DNA of 64,000 bases. It comes from Anaerolineales bacterium UBA6055. Its GTDB lineage: Bacteria; Chloroflexota; Anaerolineae; Aggregatilineales; Phototrophicaceae. Position 1 is the first letter of the stretch, and every line of letters begins with the position of its first letter. The position numbers were made by a program, and so were the translations under genes. The stretch covers positions 1 to 64,000 of the forward strand of contig DIYL01000038.1 in NCBI GenBank assembly GCA_002428985.1. The letters are read 5' to 3'. Below are positions 18,831-26,798 of the stretch, piece after piece. The notes beneath the pieces were generated by a model. It was not told the origin of the DNA and made no database searches. It was given only the letters and a program-made list of their open reading frames with translations.

Positions 18831-18848
18831 GGGGCTAGATTCAGCCCC
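18831..18848. terminator. GC-rich hairpin after the hypothetical gene
   Basis: GGGGCT (18831-18836) and AGCCCC (18843-18848) pair over a 6-base loop. No T-run follows closely, so its role as a terminator is only suggested by its place 20 bases after the stop at 18811. Confidence 0.4.
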
Positions 18849-19004
18849 TATCCACGATAACGCCTCTATAAGGACAATGCGTGAATTTGTTTCGTTTGCG
18901 TTTGGTGTCACGAATTTACTGTGTTTTTACACCTCTATAGGCAAAAGCATGTTAAGATAACTTGAAATCATTAAAACAGGCGATCATGTCGCGGGATTAA
19001 TTAC

Positions 19005-19376
19005 ATGTCAGAAACTGTACTGTATATTGAAGATAACGAAGCGAATATTGAGATTGTTACCCATATACTTGAACGGGCTGGCTTTACCGTTCACATCTGC
19101 GAAAAAGGGGAAGACGGTCTTGATAAGGCGCAAGAGTTACATCCGGAATTGATTCTGGTAGATTTGCATTTGCCCGGTATGAATGGTCTTGAAATTACAG
19201 AACGTATGCGTGGTATGCCGGAACTCGATAATTCTAAGATTATGTTGCTGACTGCTGACATTTATTCACGCGATGAAGCTAAAGCCGCCGGAGCCGACGA
19301 CTTTATGACAAAACCGATTCGTCGTAAAACCTTCTTACGTAAGGTCAACGAGATCCTTGGCAAAACTACAGCTTAA
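19005..19376 (+). CDS. single-domain response regulator
   Basis: A 123-residue CheY-like receiver with no output domain. The acidic pocket is Glu9-Asp10, the phospho-acceptor Asp53 lies in LILVDLHLPGMNG, the switch Thr83 in MLLTADIY and Lys103 in FMTKPI. It can accept phosphate from a histidine kinase and would signal by protein-protein contact. It closely parallels the receiver at 50266-50625 in size and residue positions. Its last 11 bases overlap the convergent phosphorylase-fusion gene. No cognate kinase is adjacent. Confidence 0.93.
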   Translation: MSETVLYIEDNEANIEIVTHILERAGFTVHICEKGEDGLDKAQELHPELILVDLHLPGMNGLEITERMRGMPELDNSKIMLLTADIYSRDEAKAAGADDFMTKPIRRKTFLRKVNEILGKTTA

Positions 19377-20571
19377 GCACAGATTCTGCTGCTAACCAGA
19401 ACAACTTTTCACGGGTGCTTGACTGTCCCATCCAATTGCGCCCGTCCCATTCTTCACCCCCGACGTTATCTCCTCCATAGAGTATTTGGCCAAATGTGAC
19501 ATCACGGAATTGTGAAATTGCAAAGAAGGTCGCTGTTTCCATCTCGACGGTTAGGCATCCTTCTGCTTTGCGATGGTTGACTTTCTTGCGCGTCTCGCGG
19601 TAAATAGCATCGGTTGTCCATGTTTTACCCACCTGATATGGAATGTCATGTTCTTGGAGGGTTTGCTTGATAGCTTCAATCGCGACGGGATTACCTTTAA
19701 CTTCGCGCGATGGTGGTAAATAATGATACGACATGCCCTCATCGCGAATCGCACTATCGGGAATGACAAGTCCACCAACGGGAATATCACTCAACACCCC
19801 AGCGCCACCACATGCGATAAATTTACGCCCACCGAGTGCAATCACTTCTTCGAGGAATGCGCCAGCCAATGGTGCGCCAACGCCGGGATGCAATAGGGCA
19901 ACTGGTTTATCATCAATTGTCATTTTATAGACAGGATTATCGCCACTTTCGCCACCCAATTGTTGCATTACCGTCATCGGGAAACGCATGCGCAACTGCA
20001 TCAATACCTCGCGGAAGAAGCAAATCACAACATGCTCTGGCATATCTGGTAGAGGCTTTAATGTGGTTGACGGATTAACAACCGCCTCACGATCATCATC
20101 AAATTCAAGGATTGGATAATCAGCTGTGAAATCTTTGATAAATGCTAGCAAGTCATCATTATGACGTTGAAATTCCTGATCGATAGATTTGATCCAGTCA
20201 GTATAAAGTGTATGGGTTGCAACTTGAACAGCTGAGACTTGTTCAATTTCGGTAAACCACGCTTGCACAGCTTGTTTAAAGTCGGCAATCGTCTCTGTCC
20301 ATGTTAATTCAGCACGCGCATCGACAGATTCTTTATTAAACGCATCCCAATCAGGGTAAGTTTTTTCGGGTGATTTGCCTTTAGGAATGTCACGATACCG
20401 ATTGGTGGCTTCTACCACCCACCCAGAAAGATGCGCGATAATCTGCTTGGGTGACCACACACCCAGTGCATCGGGTTCTTCTACCTTGTCTATTGGATAG
20501 CTATCACACAAGTTGATGAGTCGCGCATAACTCGATTGGATTTGTTGATAGGCTGAAAAAAAGTCGGTCAT
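19366..20571 (-). CDS. DinB-like domain fused to nucleoside phosphorylase
   Basis: A 401-residue two-domain protein. Residues 1 to about 150 match DinB/ClbS(DfsB)-type four-helix bundles (ALGVWSPKQIIAHLSGWVVEATNRY, with the LW.P..I.AH..GW pattern). Residues ~165-401 are a purine/uridine phosphorylase-type domain: VALLHPGVGAPLAGAFLEEVIALGGRKFIACGGAGVL, a GLVIPDSAIRDEGMSYHYLPPS substrate loop, and VEMETATFFAISQF, the conserved E-M-E ribose-binding motif. It would split a nucleoside with phosphate. The DinB part may handle a thiol or metal, but its role is unknown. The upstream leader can mask its ribosome binding site GAGAAGG (see 20572-20697). Confidence 0.85.
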   Translation of the reverse strand: MTDFFSAYQQIQSSYARLINLCDSYPIDKVEEPDALGVWSPKQIIAHLSGWVVEATNRYRDIPKGKSPEKTYPDWDAFNKESVDARAELTWTETIADFKQAVQAWFTEIEQVSAVQVATHTLYTDWIKSIDQEFQRHNDDLLAFIKDFTADYPILEFDDDREAVVNPSTTLKPLPDMPEHVVICFFREVLMQLRMRFPMTVMQQLGGESGDNPVYKMTIDDKPVALLHPGVGAPLAGAFLEEVIALGGRKFIACGGAGVLSDIPVGGLVIPDSAIRDEGMSYHYLPPSREVKGNPVAIEAIKQTLQEHDIPYQVGKTWTTDAIYRETRKKVNHRKAEGCLTVEMETATFFAISQFRDVTFGQILYGGDNVGGEEWDGRNWMGQSSTREKLFWLAAESVLKL

Positions 20572-20697
20572 ATGGGTTTGTCCTTCTCACTAAATGAACG
20601 AATAGCCACAGGTGCGACCGTGAATCCACATAACGAGAAGGTGGCTCATGGCTCAGACCTGTGCTGAGTTAGGAGCTACCGTTCCGACGCTTCGGGG
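20572..20697 (-). ncRNA. candidate structured 5' leader (riboswitch-like) of the phosphorylase fusion
   Basis: Read on the minus strand, a hairpin CTCAG/CTGAG (20668-20664 / 20656-20652) has the 7-base loop CACAGGT, which can pair with ACCTGTG (20613-20607). AGCCAC (20646-20641) can pair with GTGGCT (20609-20604), and CCTTCTC (20641-20635) with GAGAAGG (20588-20582), which is the ribosome binding site 10 bases before the ATG. The GTGGCT and ACCTGTG segments overlap, so the pairings compete, as in switches that open or hide a start site. A further GGA..TCC and CCG..CGG stem lie upstream. I could not match it to a known riboswitch class. Confidence 0.45.
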
Positions 20698-20832
20698 GTT
20701 GCTTCAATTAACCGACATACACTATCAGGGTCATTAGTGGTTGTCAAGCAGTGACTATGTGTTTAATAAATAAATGACCACATTAAGAATAGATGCGATA
20801 AGCTAGATTATATTGTGAGTAGAGGAGTGATT

Positions 20833-21798
20833 ATGGCGATTCAACACGACAACATCATTACAGTCGATGGTAAATTACAGACAGTCATTCATGGCACAAG
20901 ATATTTTCATGCAAAGAATGCCATCCGTGCTGTTGATAATACCGGCGCATATACCCTATCTGATTTTATTGATGGTGATAGAGGGATACTCGAACGCCCA
21001 TTGCATGTTAATGATAAGGTGTTGTGGGTAACGTTGCACGCAGTTGATGACGATGATACAGCAGTGATGATAACGGCTGATATCCCCGATAGTGATGATC
21101 TGCCTACGACTGAAGATATAACCTTTATTGCCGAATGGGCGAATCGACGCTTTTGGATGGATATTGAGCTTAAAGATGTTGAGCAAGCACTCGATAAAGA
21201 TAGTTATGGTGACGAACTGATCGCACGGTTTTTCCCAATTCGCCCTGTCAATTATGGTGGTCCGTGGGAAGCAATGCTCAAGAGCATTATTCATGCACAG
21301 ATTTTCCCAGGATTTGCTAAACGCCTCGACGAATACCTCTGCAAGCGATTTGGTACCGTTGTTGACTATAACGGTAAGACTGGTTATCTCTATCCTACGG
21401 TTGAAGACTTAATCACAGCAGATCCTGATGAATTGATTGACGCCAAATTCAGCCACCAAAAAGCCGATTTTCTGACGACTTTGCCCCGTCAAATTTTGGA
21501 TGATCTCAGCACATATGACTTCGAGGATATGTGTTCTAGGGATGGTGATGAAGTGGTGAAGACGCTCAAGACATTACGCGGTGTCGGTGATTGGACTGCC
21601 CAGAACGTTGCAATGCGGGGGCTTCCTCATCCCGACGTATTTATTGACGAGAAAACCACCCGCAAAGAACTCACACCGATTTATGGCGAGAAAGATAAGC
21701 TCGGCAAGAAGCTATTCCGCGAATCAACAGCACGCTTCTCGCCATATCGCACATTCGCATGTTTTTACACCTATATGCGCCACTTCAGTACAGACTAA
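20833..21798 (+). CDS. DNA-3-methyladenine glycosylase II (AlkA-like, HhH-GPD)
   Basis: A 321-residue base-excision repair enzyme of the HhH-GPD superfamily. The helix-hairpin-helix is LKTLRGVGDWTAQNVAMRGL (residues ~244-263), and PHPDVFIDE follows with the candidate catalytic Asp272. The N-terminal ~110 residues are a beta-rich domain as in AlkA (TLHAVDDDDTAVMITAD). WEAMLKSIIHAQIF is the typical start of the glycosylase fold. It should remove alkylated purines. ATG 20833 follows GAGGAG at 5-base spacing; the GTG at 20815 is rejected. The stop codon shares CTAA with the convergent LRR gene. Confidence 0.87.
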   Translation: MAIQHDNIITVDGKLQTVIHGTRYFHAKNAIRAVDNTGAYTLSDFIDGDRGILERPLHVNDKVLWVTLHAVDDDDTAVMITADIPDSDDLPTTEDITFIAEWANRRFWMDIELKDVEQALDKDSYGDELIARFFPIRPVNYGGPWEAMLKSIIHAQIFPGFAKRLDEYLCKRFGTVVDYNGKTGYLYPTVEDLITADPDELIDAKFSHQKADFLTTLPRQILDDLSTYDFEDMCSRDGDEVVKTLKTLRGVGDWTAQNVAMRGLPHPDVFIDEKTTRKELTPIYGEKDKLGKKLFRESTARFSPYRTFACFYTYMRHFSTD

Positions 21799-23237
21799 TG
21801 CTCATATGGATTCTGTGGTGGTACAGGCTTGCGTTTACGTTTCGACTGTCGGCGATTGAACCACCACATGCCGACTAGACCACTTATACCGCCCACAACC
21901 AATACGATTGCAATGTATAAGGTCTGATCGGTTGATTGAGTTGCAATGTCAAGCGATCCGTCTGACCTCAGATAATCATGAATTGCTCGTGTCCCCTGTT
22001 TCACGATTTCTGGTGGTGGGTCAACTAGCGGATTACCAAATACACGAATCCCTGCACTTTGATTTTTAGGGATACTTACCCCACCTTCCATGCAAAATTG
22101 CCCACTATCTGGTGTTAGAAATACCAGACCCCCTAGTGATTTGGGTAACTGTGCGAGTACATTGTGCTCGACAAACAGGCAGGTCAACCGTGTCATATTA
22201 CCCATCGAAGACGGCAGAGATTGAATCTTGTTATTTGCTAATCGTAGCATTCGTAGATTCTGTAAATTACCAATCGTATCTGGCACTGCCTTTAGATGAT
22301 TATTGTAAATCGACAGATTGTCTAACATCGCCAGATCACCAATTGAATCGGGTAAAGTCTGTAGATAATTGAAGTTTAGAGACAATTGTTGTAACTGTGC
22401 TAATCGTCCGACGTCATCAGGTAAATAACTTAGTCGATTGTAGGATAAATTAAGCACTTCCAAACTCGGTAATTCGACAAATGAATCGGGAAGATAAACG
22501 ATGTTATTGACTGATAGGTCAAGATGGCGAAGCGCTTGTAACGTAGAGAAACTTGAAGGTAACCATCGTAGATTGTTATTCCTTAACATTAAATTTTCTA
22601 GCGACACCAACCCATCTAGTGAATTTGGTAACTCATCGATATGGTTGCTGTAAGCTGATAAAAATTTGAGATTATGTAATAGATTAATCGACGGAGGTAA
22701 TTCAAGTAAGCGATTTTCGTTTAAATGAAGAATCTCTAGCGACTGTAATTCACCAATCCAATCCGGCAACGTCCGCAAACGATTTGTCTGAAATTCGAGG
22801 ATGCGTAACTTTGGCAAATAACGCAATTCATCTGGCACTTCACTAAACCAATTCTGTGAGATATAGAGTTCTTCTAGATTTTTGAGGTTTGCAAATTCAT
22901 CGGGTAAGTCCCATAAGCCGTTGCGACTGATCCCCAATACACGCAAATTTTCCAATTGTCCGATTTCAGGTGGTAAATTACCCAATTGAGCTAAATGCAG
23001 ATGTAAAATTTCAAGATTTTTGAGTTGTCCAATTTCAGGAGGGAGTTGCGTCATCCCCAGGTGATTTAGATCGAGTTCAGTTGCACCCGTTATAAGTGCT
23101 TTCTGAATGCGTTCTACAGCCATTTGATAATATTGATCTTCCCAATTGCTCGTCTGATCTTGCGCTTGCATGACAATACTCATTGGAACCAGCAACAATA
23201 TAAGTACTACACAACGCAATTTAATCATTCGCACCAT
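21795..23237 (-). CDS. secreted leucine-rich-repeat protein with C-terminal membrane anchor
   Basis: A 480-residue exported protein. The signal peptide (MIKLRCVVLILLLVPMSIVMQA) is followed by about thirteen 23-residue leucine-rich repeats of the LPxxIGxLxxLxxLxLxxNxL type (for example LPPEIGQLENLRVLGISRNGL, LPSSFSTLQALRHLDLSVNNI). A less regular cap contains Cys residues. Then come a transmembrane segment near the end (YIAIVLVVGGISGLVGMWWF) and a basic tail (NRRQSKRKRKPVP). The topology is repeat arc outside, tail inside. It probably binds protein or glycan. GAAGGAGG lies just before the ATG. The last four bases overlap the alkA-like gene. Confidence 0.88.
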   Translation of the reverse strand: MVRMIKLRCVVLILLLVPMSIVMQAQDQTSNWEDQYYQMAVERIQKALITGATELDLNHLGMTQLPPEIGQLKNLEILHLHLAQLGNLPPEIGQLENLRVLGISRNGLWDLPDEFANLKNLEELYISQNWFSEVPDELRYLPKLRILEFQTNRLRTLPDWIGELQSLEILHLNENRLLELPPSINLLHNLKFLSAYSNHIDELPNSLDGLVSLENLMLRNNNLRWLPSSFSTLQALRHLDLSVNNIVYLPDSFVELPSLEVLNLSYNRLSYLPDDVGRLAQLQQLSLNFNYLQTLPDSIGDLAMLDNLSIYNNHLKAVPDTIGNLQNLRMLRLANNKIQSLPSSMGNMTRLTCLFVEHNVLAQLPKSLGGLVFLTPDSGQFCMEGGVSIPKNQSAGIRVFGNPLVDPPPEIVKQGTRAIHDYLRSDGSLDIATQSTDQTLYIAIVLVVGGISGLVGMWWFNRRQSKRKRKPVPPQNPYEH

Positions 23238-23350
23238 TTGCCTCCTTCTGTCTACGTCAGTGTATTGGATACAACATCACTTTGCATGACGTTTACCCAA
23301 CGCACTATGTGTTTAGTGACACGATGCTTTAGTTAGACGTTCCATCTTGG

Positions 23351-23730
23351 CTACTGGAAATCTCGTTTTTCTTTCTCAAGTGCTTGTTGATTAGCGTGGA
23401 TTTGTAAAATAGTCATGATAATAATCGTTGTTGGGATGCCGATGATATTCCCCCAGAATAATGTAAACCCAAACAGAGTATTACGAGTTTCCATCATATC
23501 AATGAACTCAGTACCCAAGATAAATATTGGTACAACTTGTGTAACTAACGGAACACCTAAAATAGGTAGAATGCGCCAGTCGGTATAATAGAAAAATGGT
23601 TTTTTGGAGCCTCTCCCTTAACCGGGAATACCCTGCGTCTACAGGTATAGAGAAAGAAAATAACATATACAACTGCAACAAATCTTCCCCAATTTGTCAT
23701 AAACATGTCAGCACCAGTATCAGGCATCAT
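23351..23730 (-). pseudogene. small membrane protein gene split by a -1 frameshift at A-AAA-AAC
   Basis: Two minus-strand reading frames form one small membrane protein. The first starts at ATG 23730 after AGGAG and reads MMPDTGADMFMTNWGRFVAV and then a basic stretch up to EAPKN. The second continues from PFFYYTDWRILPILG through hydrophobic segments (LGVPLVTQVVPIFILG; LFGFTLFWGNIIGIPTTIIIM) to LEKEKRDFQ and a TAG at 23351. A single -1 shift on the heptamer AAAAAAC (23605-23599) joins them into 126 residues. One lost A in an A7 run would give the same result. I do not recognise the family. It may be a pseudogene, a sequencing slip or programmed frameshifting. Confidence 0.6.
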
Positions 23731-23889
23731 ATTCTCCTAAATCCTTTACCCAAGCGTACCCGAAATAATCTATTTGGAATCCCTAATGATTGCGGGATCT
23801 TATGGATTGGACTTAGGAACGGTCATAGACAGATAGTCACAGGTCAACTAATCTCGTCACAAATCGCCATAGGTTATCGGGAGCAACTT

Positions 23890-25629
23890 ATGAAAAAACT
23901 ACTACTTCTCCTCTTCTGTATGTTATCAGGTGTAATTCCGTCGTTTGCACAACTTGACGAAACCCGTCATATATTAGAGCACAATGGATACGACCGCACC
24001 TATGAGCTATATGTTCCCGATGACCTACCGGACGATGCACCGCTGCTCATTGCATTACATCAATTTGCGTCGTCAGCACGGGCGATGCAATTATTAACCG
24101 ACTTAAATACAATGGCTGATGAGGCAGACGTTCTCGTTGCTTATCCTGAAAACTTCAAGTTTGGTTGGAACAATGGCACAAGTGAGATCGAGCGTGGTTA
24201 TTTTTCACCAGACATAGAAAACCCTGATGACCTAGGTTATATCGAAGCACTCATTGACACATTAGCAGAGGAATACAATATCGATACCGAGCAAGTTTAT
24301 GTGGTTGGCAGTGGAAATGGTGGTTTGATGGCGACGTATCTCGCTTGCCAAATACCCGAGAAACTCGCTGGCGTCATCAGTGTGGGTGCAACATTTTGGG
24401 ATTATCAAACAGATGTGTGCCCAGAAACACAAGCCGAGCCGATTGAAATCCTCTATATGATTGGAATGCAAGATTGGTTTTATCCGGTTGATGGACGCAA
24501 TTTACAACTCACACCAGAGCGACCGCTACGATTTACCGTAAGTTATCGCGATACAATGGAATTTTGGGCAGAGCGGAACAATTGTGAGATTTCCTCAGCT
24601 TATTCGCCAATGAATCAACTGCACGTTGCTTATCATAACTGTCAGACAGACGTCCGCACCTATATGTATATTGTCGCGGGTGCAGGAAGCGGTTGGTTTG
24701 GAGATTATACCGTGTCGCCAACCGGAGTTATTACAGAAGACGTGATACAAGCATTCATGAGTGGAGATGAGCTTGAGTTATTCCCTGCGCAAGATTTGAA
24801 TGTTGTGCCGGAATGGGTGCGTCCTCGTAGTTATCGGCTTTATGTGCCGACCGGATACGACCCATCCGAGCCAATGCCGATTGTCGTTGCCCTACATGGG
24901 AGACCCGATTCAGGCATTGGATTCTCTGTGATTACACAACTACATCTGACAGCAGAACGTGAGAACTTCGTCGTATTGTATCCTGATGGGATTAACCTCG
25001 GCTGGAACTATGTTAAAGACATTCGGCAATATAGTCGCGGGGATACATGGGATGATGTCCAACATCTCAAAGATCTTGTTTTAACAATTAACAGGCACGT
25101 CAATATTGACTTGAATCGAGTGTATGCGACTGGCTTTTCGAATGGTGGGTTTATGACACAACGCCTTGCCTGTGAAGCTTATGATTTCTTTGCAGCATTT
25201 GCAGTATCGGGTGCGACGATGGTCCCCGGAATGGAACCATTATGTAACCCAGACAATGATGTCCCAATCATGTTTATGCATGGCACCGAAGATGTGAGTA
25301 TTCCTTGGCAAGGTAGCCCGACGAGCCACTACGGTGTCATTCAGAATCTCTTCTATTGGGTCGATTACAACAATTGTAACATCGAGCCATTGGAAGAATT
25401 TCTGCCTTCAACTGAAGATGAGCCAGAGACATTTGTCGCCCGTATTACATATGAAGATTGTGCGTTTGAGGGTGACTTAGTGTTCTATGGCATTCAGAAC
25501 GGTGGACATAATTGGATGGGTGTACCCGATGTGATTAGTGAAGAAATTGCCGGATTAGTCAATACAGATTATCATGCCAGCGATATTGTCTGGGAGTATC
25601 TGTCACGATTTACGCTCAATGATCAGTAA
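23890..25629 (+). CDS. secreted tandem esterase (PHB depolymerase/feruloyl-esterase-like), first domain inactive
   Basis: A 579-residue exported protein. The signal peptide MKKLLLLLFCMLSGVIPSFA is followed by two homologous alpha/beta-hydrolase domains of the LpqC/poly(3-hydroxybutyrate) depolymerase family. Domain 2 (~310-575) has a full triad: Ser417 in ATGFSNGGFM, Asp468 in MHGTED and His540 in QNGGHNWMG. Domain 1 (~28-290) has the same layout, but the nucleophile is Gly142 (VVGSGNGG) and the His is replaced (VAGAGSGW, Ser267); Asp195 remains. Domain 1 is thus probably a binding or structural copy. ATG 23890 follows GGGAG; the long upstream extension of the frame to 23596 is not coding-like. 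Confidence 0.87.
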   Translation: MKKLLLLLFCMLSGVIPSFAQLDETRHILEHNGYDRTYELYVPDDLPDDAPLLIALHQFASSARAMQLLTDLNTMADEADVLVAYPENFKFGWNNGTSEIERGYFSPDIENPDDLGYIEALIDTLAEEYNIDTEQVYVVGSGNGGLMATYLACQIPEKLAGVISVGATFWDYQTDVCPETQAEPIEILYMIGMQDWFYPVDGRNLQLTPERPLRFTVSYRDTMEFWAERNNCEISSAYSPMNQLHVAYHNCQTDVRTYMYIVAGAGSGWFGDYTVSPTGVITEDVIQAFMSGDELELFPAQDLNVVPEWVRPRSYRLYVPTGYDPSEPMPIVVALHGRPDSGIGFSVITQLHLTAERENFVVLYPDGINLGWNYVKDIRQYSRGDTWDDVQHLKDLVLTINRHVNIDLNRVYATGFSNGGFMTQRLACEAYDFFAAFAVSGATMVPGMEPLCNPDNDVPIMFMHGTEDVSIPWQGSPTSHYGVIQNLFYWVDYNNCNIEPLEEFLPSTEDEPETFVARITYEDCAFEGDLVFYGIQNGGHNWMGVPDVISEEIAGLVNTDYHASDIVWEYLSRFTLNDQ

Positions 25630-25700
25630 GTTTAACGGTGGATGGGGCAAACCTGTGTTACAGTACAAATTAGACTTGGAATTGTACGAAGGCGTGCCCC

Positions 25701-26177
25701 ATGAAAACCAGTGAACGACGTGCTATTGCTGACCGTGCGTTGATCGAAATTGACAAACTTGAACTCGAAATCCGTGCCAAGATGGTACAGAACAATATCA
25801 AAGGCGACCTTAATGCGGATTATGCGGACTTTAAAGCATATTCAGCGTTGCGTGGTCTCCACGAACAGTATGCGGCATGGAAGCAAGAATATGCGACACA
25901 TAATGATAATGCCGATCTTGTGAACCTCGTCGGACAAAGCGAACACGACATCTTGCGCGAAAATTATCCGAGCATCACTTCCGAGACAGAAATCATTACA
26001 CTTGTATCGAATGATACAACGCATCTATATGAGCGTGATACCGGAACGGGCAATGCTGAAAAAATGCGCTACACCGTTACCTTTGAGAAAATCAAAATTC
26101 TGCCATTCCATAGCTGCTATCATGGTGGCCTAGAGACGCTGTTTATTCGGGTGAATATGGCAGGCATGCCGACATAA
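25701..26177 (+). CDS. hypothetical protein
   Basis: A 158-residue soluble protein not matched to a family. Its N-terminal half is helical and charged (SERRAIADRALIEIDKLELEIRAKM, then ALRGLHEQYAAWKQEYATH). The C-terminal half seems beta-rich (ETEIITLVSNDTTHLYERD, KMRYTVTFEKIKILPF) with His/Cys near the end (FHSCYHGG). There is no signal peptide. GAAGG precedes the ATG by 8 bases. It sits in a run of small plus-strand genes, with no overlap to neighbours. A nucleic-acid or metal-binding role would be a guess. Confidence 0.65.
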   Translation: MKTSERRAIADRALIEIDKLELEIRAKMVQNNIKGDLNADYADFKAYSALRGLHEQYAAWKQEYATHNDNADLVNLVGQSEHDILRENYPSITSETEIITLVSNDTTHLYERDTGTGNAEKMRYTVTFEKIKILPFHSCYHGGLETLFIRVNMAGMPT

Positions 26178-26215
26178 TCTAAATTCACATTGCCTGTTTA
26201 ATGATATTCTCACGG

Positions 26216-26236
26216 TGCAGATATTCACAATCTGCA
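26216..26236. repeat. inverted repeat upstream of a small membrane gene
   Basis: TGCAGAT (26216-26222) and ATCTGCA (26230-26236) are exact 7-bp arms around ATTCACA. It lies 56 bases before the ATG at 26292 and could be an operator or a hairpin in the leader. Confidence 0.35.
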
Positions 26237-26291
26237 TATCACTTGATAGCATCGTACACTTAAACGAATCGTGTGCTATACGAGGTTGCTC

Positions 26292-26792
26292 ATGTCAAAG
26301 TCGATGCTGTATGTCATTATTGTGCTTGAAGCTGTTGGTCTCTTTGTCATGAGTACCCTACTGGTTTTGGCAATTGCAAGCCCTCAAACAAACAATACAA
26401 CGCAATCCATAGAGGATGAACCTGCTGTGCCGATTACAGGGCGCGAAATGACAGTTTATGTCAAAGCAGCAGGATCAGGTGAACGCTCGACGGATGTCGT
26501 CGGTAAAATGTACATACAAGATGACGCGACTGGACGCACTGAATTCCTGTTTGATATCGGTGCGGGTTGCTTCCCCACATGGACACTCAATCCACAAGAT
26601 GGTTTTAATTTGATGGTCGCGGATGAAGTTGATATTGATACAGCGCCATTAGAGCAACTTATGCGCGACGGGCAACTGACATACAACCTACGCGTAAATG
26701 GCGACCTCGAAATCCGCAAAATCATGAATATCCGCTCGGCGACACTCCGCTACAATGATGAGGTCTTACGATTGAATCAACAGTGTTCGTAG
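26292..26792 (+). CDS. membrane-anchored hypothetical protein
   Basis: A 166-residue protein with one N-terminal membrane span (YVIIVLEAVGLFVMSTLLVLAIA) and a ~130-residue extracytoplasmic part. That part looks beta-rich: GREMTVYVKAAGSGERSTD, MYIQDDATGRTEFLFDIGAGCFPTW, LTYNLRVNGDLEIRKIMNI. Two Cys (GAGCFP and the last residues NQQCS) could form a disulphide. The ATG at 26292 follows GAGG; the GTG at 26271 adds an unlikely leader. The family is not recognised. The convergent neighbour ends 6 bases away. Confidence 0.65.
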   Translation: MSKSMLYVIIVLEAVGLFVMSTLLVLAIASPQTNNTTQSIEDEPAVPITGREMTVYVKAAGSGERSTDVVGKMYIQDDATGRTEFLFDIGAGCFPTWTLNPQDGFNLMVADEVDIDTAPLEQLMRDGQLTYNLRVNGDLEIRKIMNIRSATLRYNDEVLRLNQQCS

Positions 26793-26798
26793 GTTTCT

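Noticed and set aside
20572..20814. Possible T-box, SAM or TPP riboswitch in the phosphorylase leader
   Set aside because: I compared the region with the T-box, S-box, TPP, glycine, M-box and cobalamin cores I know and found none of their conserved motifs. It is kept only as an unassigned structured leader.
22000..23100. 69-base periodicity in the LRR gene
   Set aside because: It encodes the 23-residue leucine-rich repeats and has no independent DNA repeat meaning.
23596..23889. Upstream extension of the tandem-esterase frame
   Set aside because: The real start at 23890 has a ribosome binding site and a signal peptide. The extension runs antisense through the frameshifted membrane gene and has no coding features.
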